From an uncultured Dorea sp. (GTDB taxonomy: Bacteria; Bacillota; Clostridia; Lachnospirales; Lachnospiraceae): DNA of 64,000 bases. Each line of letters opens with the position of its first letter. The first letter of the stretch is position 1. Shown in pieces: positions 24,162-33,817 of this stretch. The notes beneath the pieces were generated by a model. That model was given only the letters and a program-made list of their open reading frames with translations, made no database searches and was not told the origin of the DNA. The DNA is taken from assembly GCA_910586965.1 (NCBI GenBank), contig CAJUMF010000004.1, positions 62,001 through 126,000 of the forward strand. The letters are read 5' to 3'. The translations under genes and the position numbers were made by a program.

Positions 24162-25154
24162 ATGGAGATAAAAAAACTCACCCAGAAGGAAAAGGCGCGC
24201 ACAAGAGCGTTGTATGAGGAAGTGTTTTCAGAGGACAGCCTGGAGTTTGTGGATTATTATTATACAGAGAAGACGAAGGATAATACCATATATACGGCCG
24301 AGAGGGATGGAGAGGTTGTGGGAATGCTTCACTTGAATCCCTATGTTTTGTCTGTTGAAGGAGCGGAGAAGAAGATAAATTATATCGTTGCCGTGGCGAC
24401 GAAGAAGGAATACCGCAGGCAGGGGGTCATGGCATCGATCTTAAGGCACAGCCTTAAAGATATGTATGCAGACGGGCAGTCCTTTACTTTCCTGATGCCG
24501 GCGGCGGAGGAAATTTATTTTCCCCATGATTTTCGAACGGTATACGTGCAGGAAAAAAGATATTACGAAGAAAAGCAATATCCGTATTCTATGACTGCAG
24601 CTTCTGAAGAAGACTGCGCCGGGCTGGCGGATGCGGCAGAGCAGTATCTGAATGCCAATTACCAGGTATATGCAAAACGGGATGAGCCTTACTACCAAAG
24701 GCTTCTTAAGGAGTACGCAACCGACGGGGGAAGCCTTATGATCGGAAAGAAGGATGGGGAGATCGTGGACTGCCGTATCTTTTGGCCGGACGGAGTAGAG
24801 AAGGAAAGACCGAAGATCATGGTGCGGATCGTGGATGTGCGCAGGATGCTCATGTCTGTCAGAGTGCGGAGCCTGATCGGAGTCTGCTTTCAGATTACAG
24901 ACCCGGTCATTCCGGAGAATAATCGCTGCGTAGTTCTTACGGGAACAGAATTTTCCGGGGTGATGCTGATGGACAGCAAGCCGGAGAACAGTGAAGGTAC
25001 AGTTACGATTGCTACTGTTGCAAGCTTTCTTTTCGGCGCAAAAAGTGCAGAGGAGATTTGTATGGAAGAGGGAGTCTGGATGTCGGAGCGCATGAAGAGT
25101 GAGATGGAGAAGATCGTGCCGCTCTCGAGGATATATCTGAATGAGACCGTGTAA
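24162..25154 (+). CDS. GNAT-family N-acetyltransferase (Eis-like)
   Basis: A 330-aa protein. The N-terminal GNAT fold contains the acetyl-CoA loop region VAVATKKEYRRQGVMASIL (about residues 73-91), with the R-x-x-G signature. The longer chain, with a second acyltransferase-like part and a C-terminal sterol-carrier-like region ending near LSRIYLNETV, resembles Eis-type acetyltransferases. AAAAGGAG precedes the ATG at 24162. The substrate is unknown. It is probably part of the ispF operon. Confidence 0.87.
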   Translation: MEIKKLTQKEKARTRALYEEVFSEDSLEFVDYYYTEKTKDNTIYTAERDGEVVGMLHLNPYVLSVEGAEKKINYIVAVATKKEYRRQGVMASILRHSLKDMYADGQSFTFLMPAAEEIYFPHDFRTVYVQEKRYYEEKQYPYSMTAASEEDCAGLADAAEQYLNANYQVYAKRDEPYYQRLLKEYATDGGSLMIGKKDGEIVDCRIFWPDGVEKERPKIMVRIVDVRRMLMSVRVRSLIGVCFQITDPVIPENNRCVVLTGTEFSGVMLMDSKPENSEGTVTIATVASFLFGAKSAEEICMEEGVWMSERMKSEMEKIVPLSRIYLNETV

Positions 25155-25186
25155 ATGATAGCAGGGGTATCATGGAGGAGGACAAT

Positions 25187-26299
25187 ATGAAAGAGACAAG
25201 ACCATTTATTGACTGGAAGCTGGCAGAAGATTTTATGATCGCTGTATTTGAAAAGTGTGGAGTGCCTGGAGAAGATGCCGCGGTGTGCGCGGATGTGCTT
25301 CTTGAGAGTGACCGCAGGGGGATTGAGAGTCATGGGTGTAATCGGTTCAAGCCAATCTATATCGATCGGATCAGGGACGGTATCCTGAATCCAAAGACAG
25401 AGTTTGAAGTGATAAGGCAGACGCCCACTACAGCCGTTGTGGACGGACATAACGGGATGGGTATGGTCATAGGCAGGAAGGCGATGCAGATGGCCATTGA
25501 CAAGGCAAAGCGGTATGGTATGGGCATGGTGGCAGTGCGCAATTCTACCCATTATGGAATCGCAGGATATTATGTGACTATGTGTACGGAGAATAATATG
25601 GTTGGCATCACCGGAACGAATGCCAGGCCATCCATAGCCCCAACTTTTGGTGTTGAAAATATGCTTGGAACAAATCCCATCACCTTTGGACTGCCTACAG
25701 ATGAGCCGTTTCCGTTTGTACTTGACTGCGCTACTTCCATCTCCCAGAGAGGGAAGATAGAATTCTATGCGAGAAACGGGATGGATACACCGTCGGGTAT
25801 GGTGATTGGAAATGATGGAAAAGCGGTGACAGACAGCGAACGGATCTTAAATGATCTGAACTGCGGGCGGGCAGCGCTTGCGCCCCTTGGCGGGATCGGG
25901 GAGGAGCTGGCAGGGTATAAGGGCTACGGCTATGCGACGGTGGTAGAGATCCTTTCGGCGGCACTCCAGGCAGGAAGCTTTTTAAAGAAGCTTTCCGGTA
26001 AGGACGAGGAAGGCAATAAGATTCCTTATCCGCTGGGACATTTCTTTATTGCCATTGATACAGAAGCGTTTATGGGAGCGGAAAGTTTTAAGAAAACTGC
26101 CGGGGAGATCTTAAGGCAGCTTCGGGCATCAAAAAAGGCGCCGGGACAGGAGCGTATCTTTACTGCAGGTGAAAAAGAATACGAGATCTGGCAGTTTAGA
26201 AAAGATAAGGGGATTCCGGTGGGAGAGGCCGTCCAGAAGGAATTTATCAAGATGAGGGATGAGTTGGGTCTTACGCAGTTTGTGTTCCCTTTTGAGTAG
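25187..26299 (+). CDS. Ldh_2-family malate/lactate/ureidoglycolate dehydrogenase
   Basis: A 370-aa NAD(P)-dependent 2-hydroxyacid oxidoreductase of the Ldh_2 (YbiC/AllD/ComC) family, unrelated to the classical LDH fold. SDRRGIESHGCNRF, NSTHYGIAGYYV with the catalytic His, TNARPSIAPTFG and LGTNPITFGLP are signature segments. The ATG at 25187 lies 5 bases after GGAGGAGG; ATG 25172 is the alternative. Substrate choice among malate, lactate, sulfolactate and ureidoglycolate is not decidable from sequence. It may be co-transcribed with the GNAT gene 32 bases upstream. Confidence 0.9.
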   Translation: MKETRPFIDWKLAEDFMIAVFEKCGVPGEDAAVCADVLLESDRRGIESHGCNRFKPIYIDRIRDGILNPKTEFEVIRQTPTTAVVDGHNGMGMVIGRKAMQMAIDKAKRYGMGMVAVRNSTHYGIAGYYVTMCTENNMVGITGTNARPSIAPTFGVENMLGTNPITFGLPTDEPFPFVLDCATSISQRGKIEFYARNGMDTPSGMVIGNDGKAVTDSERILNDLNCGRAALAPLGGIGEELAGYKGYGYATVVEILSAALQAGSFLKKLSGKDEEGNKIPYPLGHFFIAIDTEAFMGAESFKKTAGEILRQLRASKKAPGQERIFTAGEKEYEIWQFRKDKGIPVGEAVQKEFIKMRDELGLTQFVFPFE

Positions 26300-26599
26300 A
26301 AATGAGCAAAAAAGAAGAGCTGCCGAAAGACGGGCAGTTTGAGAGGCAGCGGCTTGAGGGCTGCTGTCTTTTCTTGTGTCTTTTTGTCTGTTGTATTATT
26401 AGGATTTCTTTAGAATTTCTTTCGTTTTTCCTGTCACCCATCTTAAGCTTTGCCGGATATACTTCTGTTAAAACTTAAGGAGGGGAGCAGATGGAGAAAG
26501 GTACGTATCTAAAAACAGCGGAATGTGATATGATATACTGGCATTGGCAGAGAGCCGGCGATATAGCAATGAGAAAAGTCAGAGAGGAGAGTTCGAGCA
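26300..26599 (+). other. intergenic region with weak hairpins
   Basis: No gene is seen in these 300 bases. Small stems CTGCC/GGCAG (26320-26337) and GCAGC/GCTGC (26346-26364), the latter followed by a T/C-rich tail, may terminate the dehydrogenase transcript. TGATATACT near 26528 may serve as a -10 for the following two-component operon. Confidence 0.45.
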
Positions 26600-27307
26600 A
26601 TGGAGATAAATCATGTATTGGTTGTGGAGGATGATAAGGAGATACGCGAGGGTGTAAAGATTTACTTAAAGTCCCAGGGGTATGAAGTATTCGAGGCGGC
26701 AGACGGTATGGAAGGGCTTGAGGTTATTGAAAGAGAAGAAATCCACTTGGCTGTCGTGGATGTGATGATGCCGAGGATGGATGGAATCTCCATGACTATT
26801 AAGCTCAGGGAAAAGCATGATTTTCCGGTAATCTTTTTATCGGCCAAATCGGAGGAGGTAGACAAGATCATGGGACTTAATATGGGAGCGGATGATTATG
26901 TGACAAAGCCCTTTACTCCGATGGAACTTCTTGCGAGAGTCAACTCTCAATTGAGGCGCTATAAAAGGTTCTTAGAGCGCCTTGGAACGACGAAAGAATC
27001 GTCGGCGGTGCACACCATCGGCGGTTTGGAGCTTAATGAGGAGACGGTTGAAGTGACGGTGGACGGAGAGCCAGTGAAGATGACTCCCATAGAATTTAAG
27101 ATACTTCTGCTGTTCATGAAGAATCCGGGAAGAGTGTTTTCTGCCGAAGAAATCTATGAGCGGGTATGGAATGAGCGGGCGGTAAATACAGATACGATCA
27201 TGGTACATGTAAGAAATATTCGGGAGAAGATAGAGATTAATCCGAAGGAGCCAAAATATTTGAAGGTGGTGTGGGGTGTTGGATACAAAATTGAAAAACA
27301 GGCATAA
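26600..27307 (+). CDS. OmpR-family response regulator
   Basis: A 235-aa response regulator. The receiver domain has Glu10/Asp11/Asp12, the phosphoacceptor Asp54 in VVDVMMPRMDG, FLSAKSEE and the Lys of VTKPFTPMELLARV. The winged-helix domain (about 140-235) ends with WGVGYKIEKQA. GAGAGGAG lies before the ATG. It overlaps the kinase gene by 32 bases, so they are coupled. The overall form is like PhoP/VanR-type regulators. Target genes are unknown; the nearest downstream gene is the DUF342 protein. Confidence 0.95.
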   Translation: MEINHVLVVEDDKEIREGVKIYLKSQGYEVFEAADGMEGLEVIEREEIHLAVVDVMMPRMDGISMTIKLREKHDFPVIFLSAKSEEVDKIMGLNMGADDYVTKPFTPMELLARVNSQLRRYKRFLERLGTTKESSAVHTIGGLELNEETVEVTVDGEPVKMTPIEFKILLLFMKNPGRVFSAEEIYERVWNERAVNTDTIMVHVRNIREKIEINPKEPKYLKVVWGVGYKIEKQA

Positions 27308-29381
27308 ATTAGCAGTATTTCTGATTTTGCTCATTATCATAATACCAGCGATGGCGGTGCTTGAAAAGTATGGGGAAGCTTTTTACGAGGTCGAACAGCA
27401 AAAAGAGGAGAGCATGACAGAGGCTCAGGTCTCGGATGATTTTGTCGGAAAGTTTGTGGAGGCATGTTATATATTTTATAACAGGGAGCTTTCTGAACAG
27501 GATGTATCAGACGAGGAAAAAGAGTACGATTTTTGGACTTTTGCAGATGAGAACAACATGCTGTTTGAGGACAATGACTATTTTGAGACCTTCCTTGACT
27601 ACCGGGTAGTGGACGAGAAAGGCTCAGTAGTCGCGAAGACAATGGCGGCGAGCAGCAATAGTTACCCGGGAGAGGGAAATTTGACCTCGTATTCCATTGG
27701 GATGCGCATTTCTTTTGACGGGAACGGAGTGCCGTCGGCAGTGATAAGCTCGGGGGAGTATAAAGACGACCAGAGCAAGATCCTGATAAGGCAGCTTGGC
27801 AGCTTTTTTGAAGAGACAGAGCTTGGTCGTATTGTCAGGGACGCGGAGCGGCAGGAACTTTTGAAAACTCCCGTGAACCGAACATTTTATCTTGCCATGC
27901 GCCAGGAGAATATGGAGGAATATCTGGATAATACTTTTGCGGGTTATGGGGTACACAGCTACGGCCCGGAGTGGTTTACCAATATGATCCTTCTTCTGAT
28001 GGCGGCAGTTGCCGGGGCTGCATTCCTGCTCCCGAGATTCAAGACGCTGCGGACAGGGGAAGAAAAGATTTTCCGGGTTCCTTTTGAGATTTCGGCTGTC
28101 GTGCTGCTCTTGTCCGTTGCAGCCGCGACAGACATTGCGGCGGACAGAATCGGTGCTTTTTCCTCGAGCTATGACCTGTTTGATTTTCTGATATGGATTG
28201 TGGTGTTTGGGATGGTCTACTGGAGCGCGGCATGTATGAGGCATATATTTACCATGGGGCCAAGGAAGTATTTTAAAGAGTGCACACTCATGGTGCCGGC
28301 AAAAAAATATATACAAAAAGGGTGGAGATGCGCGCTGGCAGGCTGCCGGAACTGGTTTGACAGAATATACCGCTCTTTTGACGAGCTGGATTTCAGAGAT
28401 GAGAACAATAAGACGATACTGAGGCTTGTCTTTATGAATTTTGCGCTTCTTGCGGTGATAAGCTGTATGTGGTTTGCGGGAATCTTTGCGTTGGTAATCT
28501 ATTCTGTAATCCTATATCTTGTGCTGAGAAAATATTTCAACGATCTGAAAGGGAAATACGCGCATCTTTTGAAAGCAACCAACCAGATGGCGCAGGGGAA
28601 GCTTGATGTGGAGATTACGGAAGATCTGGGGGTATTTAACCCCTTCAAAACAGAGATTGCAAAGATTCAGGACGGATATCAGAAGGCGGTGGAAAAAGAG
28701 GTGAAAAGTCAGCGCATGAAGACAGAGCTTATCACCAACGTATCTCACGATTTAAAGACACCGCTGACTGCAATCATTACTTATGTGAATCTGCTCAAGG
28801 AGGAGAAGGATGAAGAAAAGCGCCGGGACTATATTGAGGTATTGGAGAGAAAGTCTCTAAGGCTTAAGGTGCTGATTGAGGATCTGTTCGAGATCAGCAA
28901 GGCCAGCAGCAAGAATGTGATTCTTCATTTCGTGGATGTGGACGTGGTCAATCTTTTTAAACAGGTGCGGCTTGAACTTAGTGAAAAGTTTGAGGCTGCA
29001 GAACTTGATTTTCGATGCACTTATCCGGAGGAGAAGGCAGTGGCAGCTCTTGACAGCCAGAAGACTTACCGTATCTTTGAAAATCTTTTGATCAATGTAG
29101 TGAAATATGCCATGCCGAAGACCAGGGTGTATGTAAAGATAGAGAAGCGCGCCGATGAGATCGTACTTCATATCATGAATATTTCGGCGACGGAGCTTGA
29201 TTTTAATCCGGATGAGATTACTGAGCGATTCGTGCGGGGTGATGCGGCGAGAAATACGGAAGGCTCGGGGCTTGGGCTGGCTATTGCAAAAAGCTTCACA
29301 GAACTTCAGAAAGGCCGGTTCAAGATAGAAACGGAAGGTGATCTTTTTAAAGCGGAAGTTGCATTCCCTGTGGAAAAATAG
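27276..29381 (+). CDS. multi-pass sensor histidine kinase
   Basis: A 701-aa kinase starting at GTG 27276. TM1 is at 12-29, an extracytoplasmic domain runs to about 232, then hydrophobic segments lie near 235-252, 270-288, 300-320 and a double one at 384-418. A HAMP-like linker (TNQMAQGKLDVEI) leads to the DHp box NVSHDLKTPLTAI with His491. The ATPase part has NLLINVVKYAM, an FVRGD F-box and GSGLGLAIAKS. The several internal membrane segments resemble large VanS/PhoR-like kinases of Lachnospiraceae. The ligand is unknown. Confidence 0.92.
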   Translation: MLDTKLKNRHKLAVFLILLIIIIPAMAVLEKYGEAFYEVEQQKEESMTEAQVSDDFVGKFVEACYIFYNRELSEQDVSDEEKEYDFWTFADENNMLFEDNDYFETFLDYRVVDEKGSVVAKTMAASSNSYPGEGNLTSYSIGMRISFDGNGVPSAVISSGEYKDDQSKILIRQLGSFFEETELGRIVRDAERQELLKTPVNRTFYLAMRQENMEEYLDNTFAGYGVHSYGPEWFTNMILLLMAAVAGAAFLLPRFKTLRTGEEKIFRVPFEISAVVLLLSVAAATDIAADRIGAFSSSYDLFDFLIWIVVFGMVYWSAACMRHIFTMGPRKYFKECTLMVPAKKYIQKGWRCALAGCRNWFDRIYRSFDELDFRDENNKTILRLVFMNFALLAVISCMWFAGIFALVIYSVILYLVLRKYFNDLKGKYAHLLKATNQMAQGKLDVEITEDLGVFNPFKTEIAKIQDGYQKAVEKEVKSQRMKTELITNVSHDLKTPLTAIITYVNLLKEEKDEEKRRDYIEVLERKSLRLKVLIEDLFEISKASSKNVILHFVDVDVVNLFKQVRLELSEKFEAAELDFRCTYPEEKAVAALDSQKTYRIFENLLINVVKYAMPKTRVYVKIEKRADEIVLHIMNISATELDFNPDEITERFVRGDAARNTEGSGLGLAIAKSFTELQKGRFKIETEGDLFKAEVAFPVEK

Positions 29382-29403
29382 AAAGATTATAGAAATAGGT
29401 TTG

Positions 29404-29446
29404 ATGATGCCAGGGACAAAATAGGTTTTGTTCCTGGTGTCATTTT
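29404..29446 (+). terminator. terminator after the second two-component pair
   Basis: A long stem (ATGATGCCAGGGACAAAA with TTTTGTTCCTGGTGTCAT, including G-U pairs) ends in TTTT at about 29446. Confidence 0.88.
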
Positions 29447-29549
29447 GCCAATTTTTTGCCTTCGTTTTTTTCTTGTAAATATGCACGCGATAGGATACAA
29501 TAGGAATATAATATTGGTATAGAGAATACGCAAAGGGGAGGCGATAGGT

Positions 29550-31295
29550 TTGAAGATTTTAAAAGTTTTAAAAGAAAAATTCGTCAGGACTAAAAAGGGA
29601 GAGAGTAAAGAGGAAGAACCTTTGGAGCCACTGTCGCCTCAGGAAACACAGCAGGATTTTGCTACTACGTCAACAGCATCCTCGGTCAGCCTAGAGCTGT
29701 CTCATGAGCATCCGCTTTATCGTCTGTATGACATAAGGACAGACAAGTCAAGGAATACGCCTCCTCCTGAACTGGTAATGAAGGGAGGCGACGAGCTCAC
29801 GGAGGACCAGATAAGAAAAGAGCTCATGAGGTTTCGTATTGAGATGACGAAGGCGGCGGATTCGCGGCTGAAAGATGTGTTGCCGAAGCTCGCTACAGAA
29901 GAGAATGAGGAGGAGAACGGGGAAGAAAGTGAGACTTCCCATTTGGAGCCTTCGATGGATGCATTGCCCTTTGTGTATGTTTCCTCGGACAACATGTATG
30001 CCTGGGTGATGGTCTTTCCGCCGACGGGCTGGGGCAAGGAGCTTACGAAAGACCTGCTCTTTGAGGCACTGGAGAAGAAAAAAGTCACTTACGGTCTGGA
30101 TCAAGAGGTATTCGAAAATCTGCCGGAGGATTATAACCGTTATTTTCACTTATTTCTTATCGCGAAGGGAAGTAAAGCAGCCAACGGAGACAATGGCTAT
30201 CTCGTAGATTATTTCTTAAGGCATGTGGAGCGGCTTCCGGAGATGGATGAATTCGGCAATGTGAATTATATGTCCTTGGGTGCCGAGCAGAATGTAAAGC
30301 AGGGCGATCTGATCTGCGAGGCAATACCGCCGACAGAAGGGATAGCAGGACGGACAGTGCTAAATCAGGAGCTGCGCTGCAAAAACGGAAAAAGTGTATC
30401 GATTCCGAAAGGAAAGAATACAGAGCTCAGCGAGGACGGCAATAAGCTTATCGCCTCTATAGATGGGCGCGTGGAGTTTAGCGGGCGGTATTTTTCTGTA
30501 AAACCTCTTCTTGAGATTCCCGGTAATGTAGATTATTCTACAGGGAATATTAATTTTATCGGGGATGTACTTATTAAGGGAGATGTGTGCAGCGGATTTT
30601 CCGTACGTGCCATGGGTGATATCAAGGTCTGCGGAGTAGTAGAGTCCTGTGAGATAGAAGCGGGAGGGGATTTGATCGTCGTTAAGGGGATTGTAGGAAA
30701 TATGGAGACGATCGTGAGATCTCAGCATAATATCTATTCAAAATATCTGGTAAACAGTATCGTTCACGCCAGGCAAAATGTGCACACGGATTCAATCCGT
30801 TACAGCAATGTATATAGCGACGGCGAGGTGGAAGTTTGTTCAGGGCGGGGGCTTATTGTTGGAGGACAGATTCGGGCAGCACAGGGGATTGAAGCGAAAA
30901 TCGTCGGATCTGTATATGAAAGTCCTACGTCGATTGTTCTTGGCGGACAGCCTTATACGAGTTTTGAAAAACAGATCTTGTCGCAGAACATAAAAGAGAT
31001 GAAGGAAGAGATGGAGCGGCTGGAGCGCCAGCCGGACAGTCCGTTCCGTTCGAAGCGCATGAGTAAGCTTAGGTTGGAGCTGTCAGTGAGCGGTATGAAG
31101 CTCAACAAATTTGACCGGGACAAGGAACGGATGGAGGAGGAAAAAGAGAAAGAGGAGAAGAAAAGCTGTCGTCTAAGATGCGGTACAGCTCATCCGAGAG
31201 TGTCCATAACGATCGAAGATGAGACGGTTATTTTGGACCGCACGTACAATTCCTGCAATGCCAGATTGGTAGATGGTGAAATATTCCTCATGTAA
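29550..31295 (+). CDS. DUF342 (FapA-like) domain protein
   Basis: A 581-aa protein with a TTG start behind GGGGAGGCG. The N-terminal 130 residues are charged and low in complexity. From about 140 a DUF342/FapA region follows, with the beta-helix repeat part (about 330-480) rich in Gly and Val, for example GDVLIKGDVCSGFSVRAMGD and GSVYESPTSIVLGGQ. A C-terminal Lys/Glu coiled coil (about 480-540) leads to a short end domain. In other bacteria FapA-type proteins affect flagellar assembly, but no flagellar genes are here. It is probably cytosolic. Confidence 0.87.
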   Translation: MKILKVLKEKFVRTKKGESKEEEPLEPLSPQETQQDFATTSTASSVSLELSHEHPLYRLYDIRTDKSRNTPPPELVMKGGDELTEDQIRKELMRFRIEMTKAADSRLKDVLPKLATEENEEENGEESETSHLEPSMDALPFVYVSSDNMYAWVMVFPPTGWGKELTKDLLFEALEKKKVTYGLDQEVFENLPEDYNRYFHLFLIAKGSKAANGDNGYLVDYFLRHVERLPEMDEFGNVNYMSLGAEQNVKQGDLICEAIPPTEGIAGRTVLNQELRCKNGKSVSIPKGKNTELSEDGNKLIASIDGRVEFSGRYFSVKPLLEIPGNVDYSTGNINFIGDVLIKGDVCSGFSVRAMGDIKVCGVVESCEIEAGGDLIVVKGIVGNMETIVRSQHNIYSKYLVNSIVHARQNVHTDSIRYSNVYSDGEVEVCSGRGLIVGGQIRAAQGIEAKIVGSVYESPTSIVLGGQPYTSFEKQILSQNIKEMKEEMERLERQPDSPFRSKRMSKLRLELSVSGMKLNKFDRDKERMEEEKEKEEKKSCRLRCGTAHPRVSITIEDETVILDRTYNSCNARLVDGEIFLM

Positions 31296-31302
31296 CAAAT
31301 TG

Positions 31303-31331
31303 TTGACAAATTTCGGAAATTCACATATGAT
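31303..31331 (+). promoter_or_regulatory. promoter of the Cys T-box operon
   Basis: TTGACA at 31303-31308, a 17-base spacer, and TATGAT at 31326-31331. Transcription would start near 31338, some 50 bases before the T-box fold. Confidence 0.88.
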
Positions 31332-31384
31332 AATATCAGGTTTTCAAAGCAGGTTATTTCAAGGCAGCAAAACAGGAAAAGACA

Positions 31385-31655
31385 AAGAACGGAAAGAGTA
31401 GCAGAACCAAGGTCTTACAGAGAGAGGTTGCCATCGGCTGAAAGCAGCTTTTAAGGGGAAGTCCTGTGAAGTGCATCCGGGAGTTGATCAGGTGAACAGA
31501 TGTTAAGCCATCTTAAGTAGCCGGATACGTTTGGCATACGTTACATGCATGGAGCGGAGGAGCGCCTGAGAGTATCAGAGCTTCTCTATAAGAGTGGAAC
31601 CGCGGAGTATGGACTTCGTCTCTTGTCATAGGAGCAGGAGACGAAGTTTTTTGTC
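31385..31655 (+). promoter_or_regulatory. T-box leader, Cys-specific (riboswitch)
   Basis: A tRNA-sensing leader. The T-box sequence AGAGTGGAACCGCGG is at 31591-31605. Stem I has the usual AG-rich and GGCTGAAAGCAGC distal elements. The specifier is TGC at 31472-31474, in the context GAAG-TGC-A, which codes for Cys. The terminator pairs ACTTCGTCTC with GAGACGAAGT and ends in T6. Uncharged tRNA-Cys should favour the antiterminator and switch on cysE and cysS. Confidence 0.93.
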
Positions 31656-31702
31656 ATATTTAAAGAAATTAAGACAGACTGATATGATTAAGGAGAATGA
31701 TT

Positions 31703-32374
31703 ATGGGTATGATATCCTACATTAAACAAGAGATCCAGGTCATAAGAGAACGTGACCCGGCGATTAAATCCAACATGGAAGTATTTTTGTACCCCAGCTT
31801 TAAGGCTATTATCGCCTACCGTGTAGCTCATAAGCTGTATGTGAAAAAGCACTATTTCCTTGCCCGGTGGGTATCCCAGAGGGCAGTGAGAAAGACCGGG
31901 ATAGAGATCCATCCGGGAGCGAAGATCGGGAAGGGGCTGTTTATCGACCACGGAAGCGGAGTCATCATCGGTGAGACGGCGGAGCTTGGGGATAATGTGA
32001 CGCTGTATCAGGGAGTGACTCTCGGCGGTACGGGAAAGGAGCAGGGAAAGCGCCATCCGACTCTCCGGGATAATGTGATGGTGAGTGCGGGGGCGAAGGT
32101 TTTAGGCTCCTTTACCATCGGAGAGAATTCAAAGATCGGCGCGGGTTCTGTGGTGCTCAAGGAAGTTCCACCCAACTGTACGGTGGTCGGTGTGCCGGGG
32201 CGCATCGTGAAGCGTGATGATGTAAAGATTCCCCGCTCAGACATGGATCAGGTTCATCTGCCTGACCCCATTACCAGTGATATCCGTGAACTGCAGGCGG
32301 ACAATATGCGCCTCCACAGGCGTCTCAGAGAGATGGAGAAGCGCAGAAAGACAGAGGATAATGAAGGAAAATAA
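31703..32374 (+). CDS. cysE: serine O-acetyltransferase
   Basis: Acetylates serine with acetyl-CoA, the first step to cysteine. The 223-aa product has the helical N-terminal region and a left-handed beta-helix of hexapeptide repeats from about residue 65. HPGAKIGKGLFIDHGSGVIIGE contains the active His/Asp, and GGTGKEQGKRHPTL is the family loop. The ATG at 31703 has AAGGAG 7 bases upstream; ATG 31697 is too close. It is the first gene after the Cys T-box, so cysteine supply answers to tRNA-Cys charging. Confidence 0.95.
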   Translation: MGMISYIKQEIQVIRERDPAIKSNMEVFLYPSFKAIIAYRVAHKLYVKKHYFLARWVSQRAVRKTGIEIHPGAKIGKGLFIDHGSGVIIGETAELGDNVTLYQGVTLGGTGKEQGKRHPTLRDNVMVSAGAKVLGSFTIGENSKIGAGSVVLKEVPPNCTVVGVPGRIVKRDDVKIPRSDMDQVHLPDPITSDIRELQADNMRLHRRLREMEKRRKTEDNEGK

Positions 32375-32410
32375 GCAAGAAGAATAAAGAAGATAAAAGG
32401 AGAGACGGCA

Positions 32411-33817
32411 ATGAAGATATTTAATACACTGTCAAGATCAAAACAGGAGTTTGTCCCTTTGGAGGAGAACAAGGTCAAGATGTATGTATGCGGCCCTACC
32501 GTATATAATTTTATCCATATCGGGAATGCAAGACCGATGATCGTATTTGATACAGTCAGAAGGTATTTTGAGTACAAAGGTTATGACGTGAACTTTGTAT
32601 CTAATTTTACCGATGTGGATGATAAGATCATTAAAAAAGCCATCGAGGAGGGTGTGACTTCCGACGAGGTGTCTAAGCGTTTTATCGCAGAGTGTAAAAA
32701 GGATATGGAAGGCATGAATATCAAGCCTGCCACGAAACATCCGCTGGCGACAGAGGAGATTGACGGTATGGTGGAGATGATAAAGACCTTGATCGATAAA
32801 GGATTTGCCTATGAGAAAAACGGTACGGTCTATTACCGCACAAGGAAATTTGAGGAGTACGGCAAGCTCTCCCACAAGAATCTCGACGACTTGCGCTCCG
32901 GTGAGCGTTCCCTGCTGGTGACCGGGGAGGATGAGAAAGAAGATGCCCTTGATTTTGTGCTCTGGAAGCCGAAGAAGGAGGGGGAGCCTTTCTGGGTATC
33001 GCCCTGGAGTGAGGGGCGGCCGGGCTGGCATATTGAGTGTTCCGTGATGTCGAAAAAGTATTTAGGTGAGCAGATCGATATCCATGCCGGCGGTGAGGAT
33101 CTGGTGTTTCCCCATCATGAGAATGAGATCGCTCAGAGTGAGGCGGCGAATGGAAAGGAGTTCGCCCGGTACTGGATGCACAATGCATTTTTAAATATTG
33201 ACAATCACAAGATGAGTAAGTCGCTTGGCAATTTCCGGACAGTGCGGGAGATTTCCGAACAGTATGACCTTCAGGTACTCCGGTTCTTTATGCTCAGCGC
33301 CCATTACAGAAGTCCGCTTAACTTCAGCGCCGATCTGATGGAGGCGTCAAAGAACGGTCTTGCCCGTATGGTGAATGCGGCGGACAGCTTAAAATTCCTT
33401 ATAGGGAATGCGAAAAGTGACGCTATGAGCCTCGCGGAAAAAGAGCTTTTTGCGAAGACAGAGGAATTCGTACAGAGCTTTGAGCGGGCTATGGAGGATG
33501 ACTTTAATACCGCAGATGCTGTGGCAGCAGTGTTTGATCTGGTGAAATATGCCAATACCAATACGAATGAGGAGAGTTCTAAAGCGTATTTACAGATGAT
33601 GCTTGACCGTCTCGTGAAGCTTACGGATGTTCTTGGACTGCTTGTTGATAAGGAAGAGGATATTCTGGATGCGGAGATTGAAAATCTGATCGAAGAGCGT
33701 CAGGCTGCCCGCAAGGCAAGAGATTTTGCAAGGGCAGATGCAATCCGTGATGAACTACTGGAGAAAGGTATTATTTTGAAGGATACCAGAGAAGGGGTGC
33801 AATGGAAGAGAGCGTAA
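32411..33817 (+). CDS. cysS: cysteinyl-tRNA synthetase
   Basis: Charges tRNA-Cys; class I, zinc-dependent. The 468-aa length is normal. The HIGH-type motif FIHIGNAR (residues 35-42) follows YVCGPTVYN, whose Cys binds zinc. Other ligands lie in the WHIECS and HHENE segments, and KMSKSLGN is the second signature. AAAAGGAG lies before the ATG. It is second in the T-box operon, and its last 16 bases overlap the mrnC start. Confidence 0.97.
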   Translation: MKIFNTLSRSKQEFVPLEENKVKMYVCGPTVYNFIHIGNARPMIVFDTVRRYFEYKGYDVNFVSNFTDVDDKIIKKAIEEGVTSDEVSKRFIAECKKDMEGMNIKPATKHPLATEEIDGMVEMIKTLIDKGFAYEKNGTVYYRTRKFEEYGKLSHKNLDDLRSGERSLLVTGEDEKEDALDFVLWKPKKEGEPFWVSPWSEGRPGWHIECSVMSKKYLGEQIDIHAGGEDLVFPHHENEIAQSEAANGKEFARYWMHNAFLNIDNHKMSKSLGNFRTVREISEQYDLQVLRFFMLSAHYRSPLNFSADLMEASKNGLARMVNAADSLKFLIGNAKSDAMSLAEKELFAKTEEFVQSFERAMEDDFNTADAVAAVFDLVKYANTNTNEESSKAYLQMMLDRLVKLTDVLGLLVDKEEDILDAEIENLIEERQAARKARDFARADAIRDELLEKGIILKDTREGVQWKRA

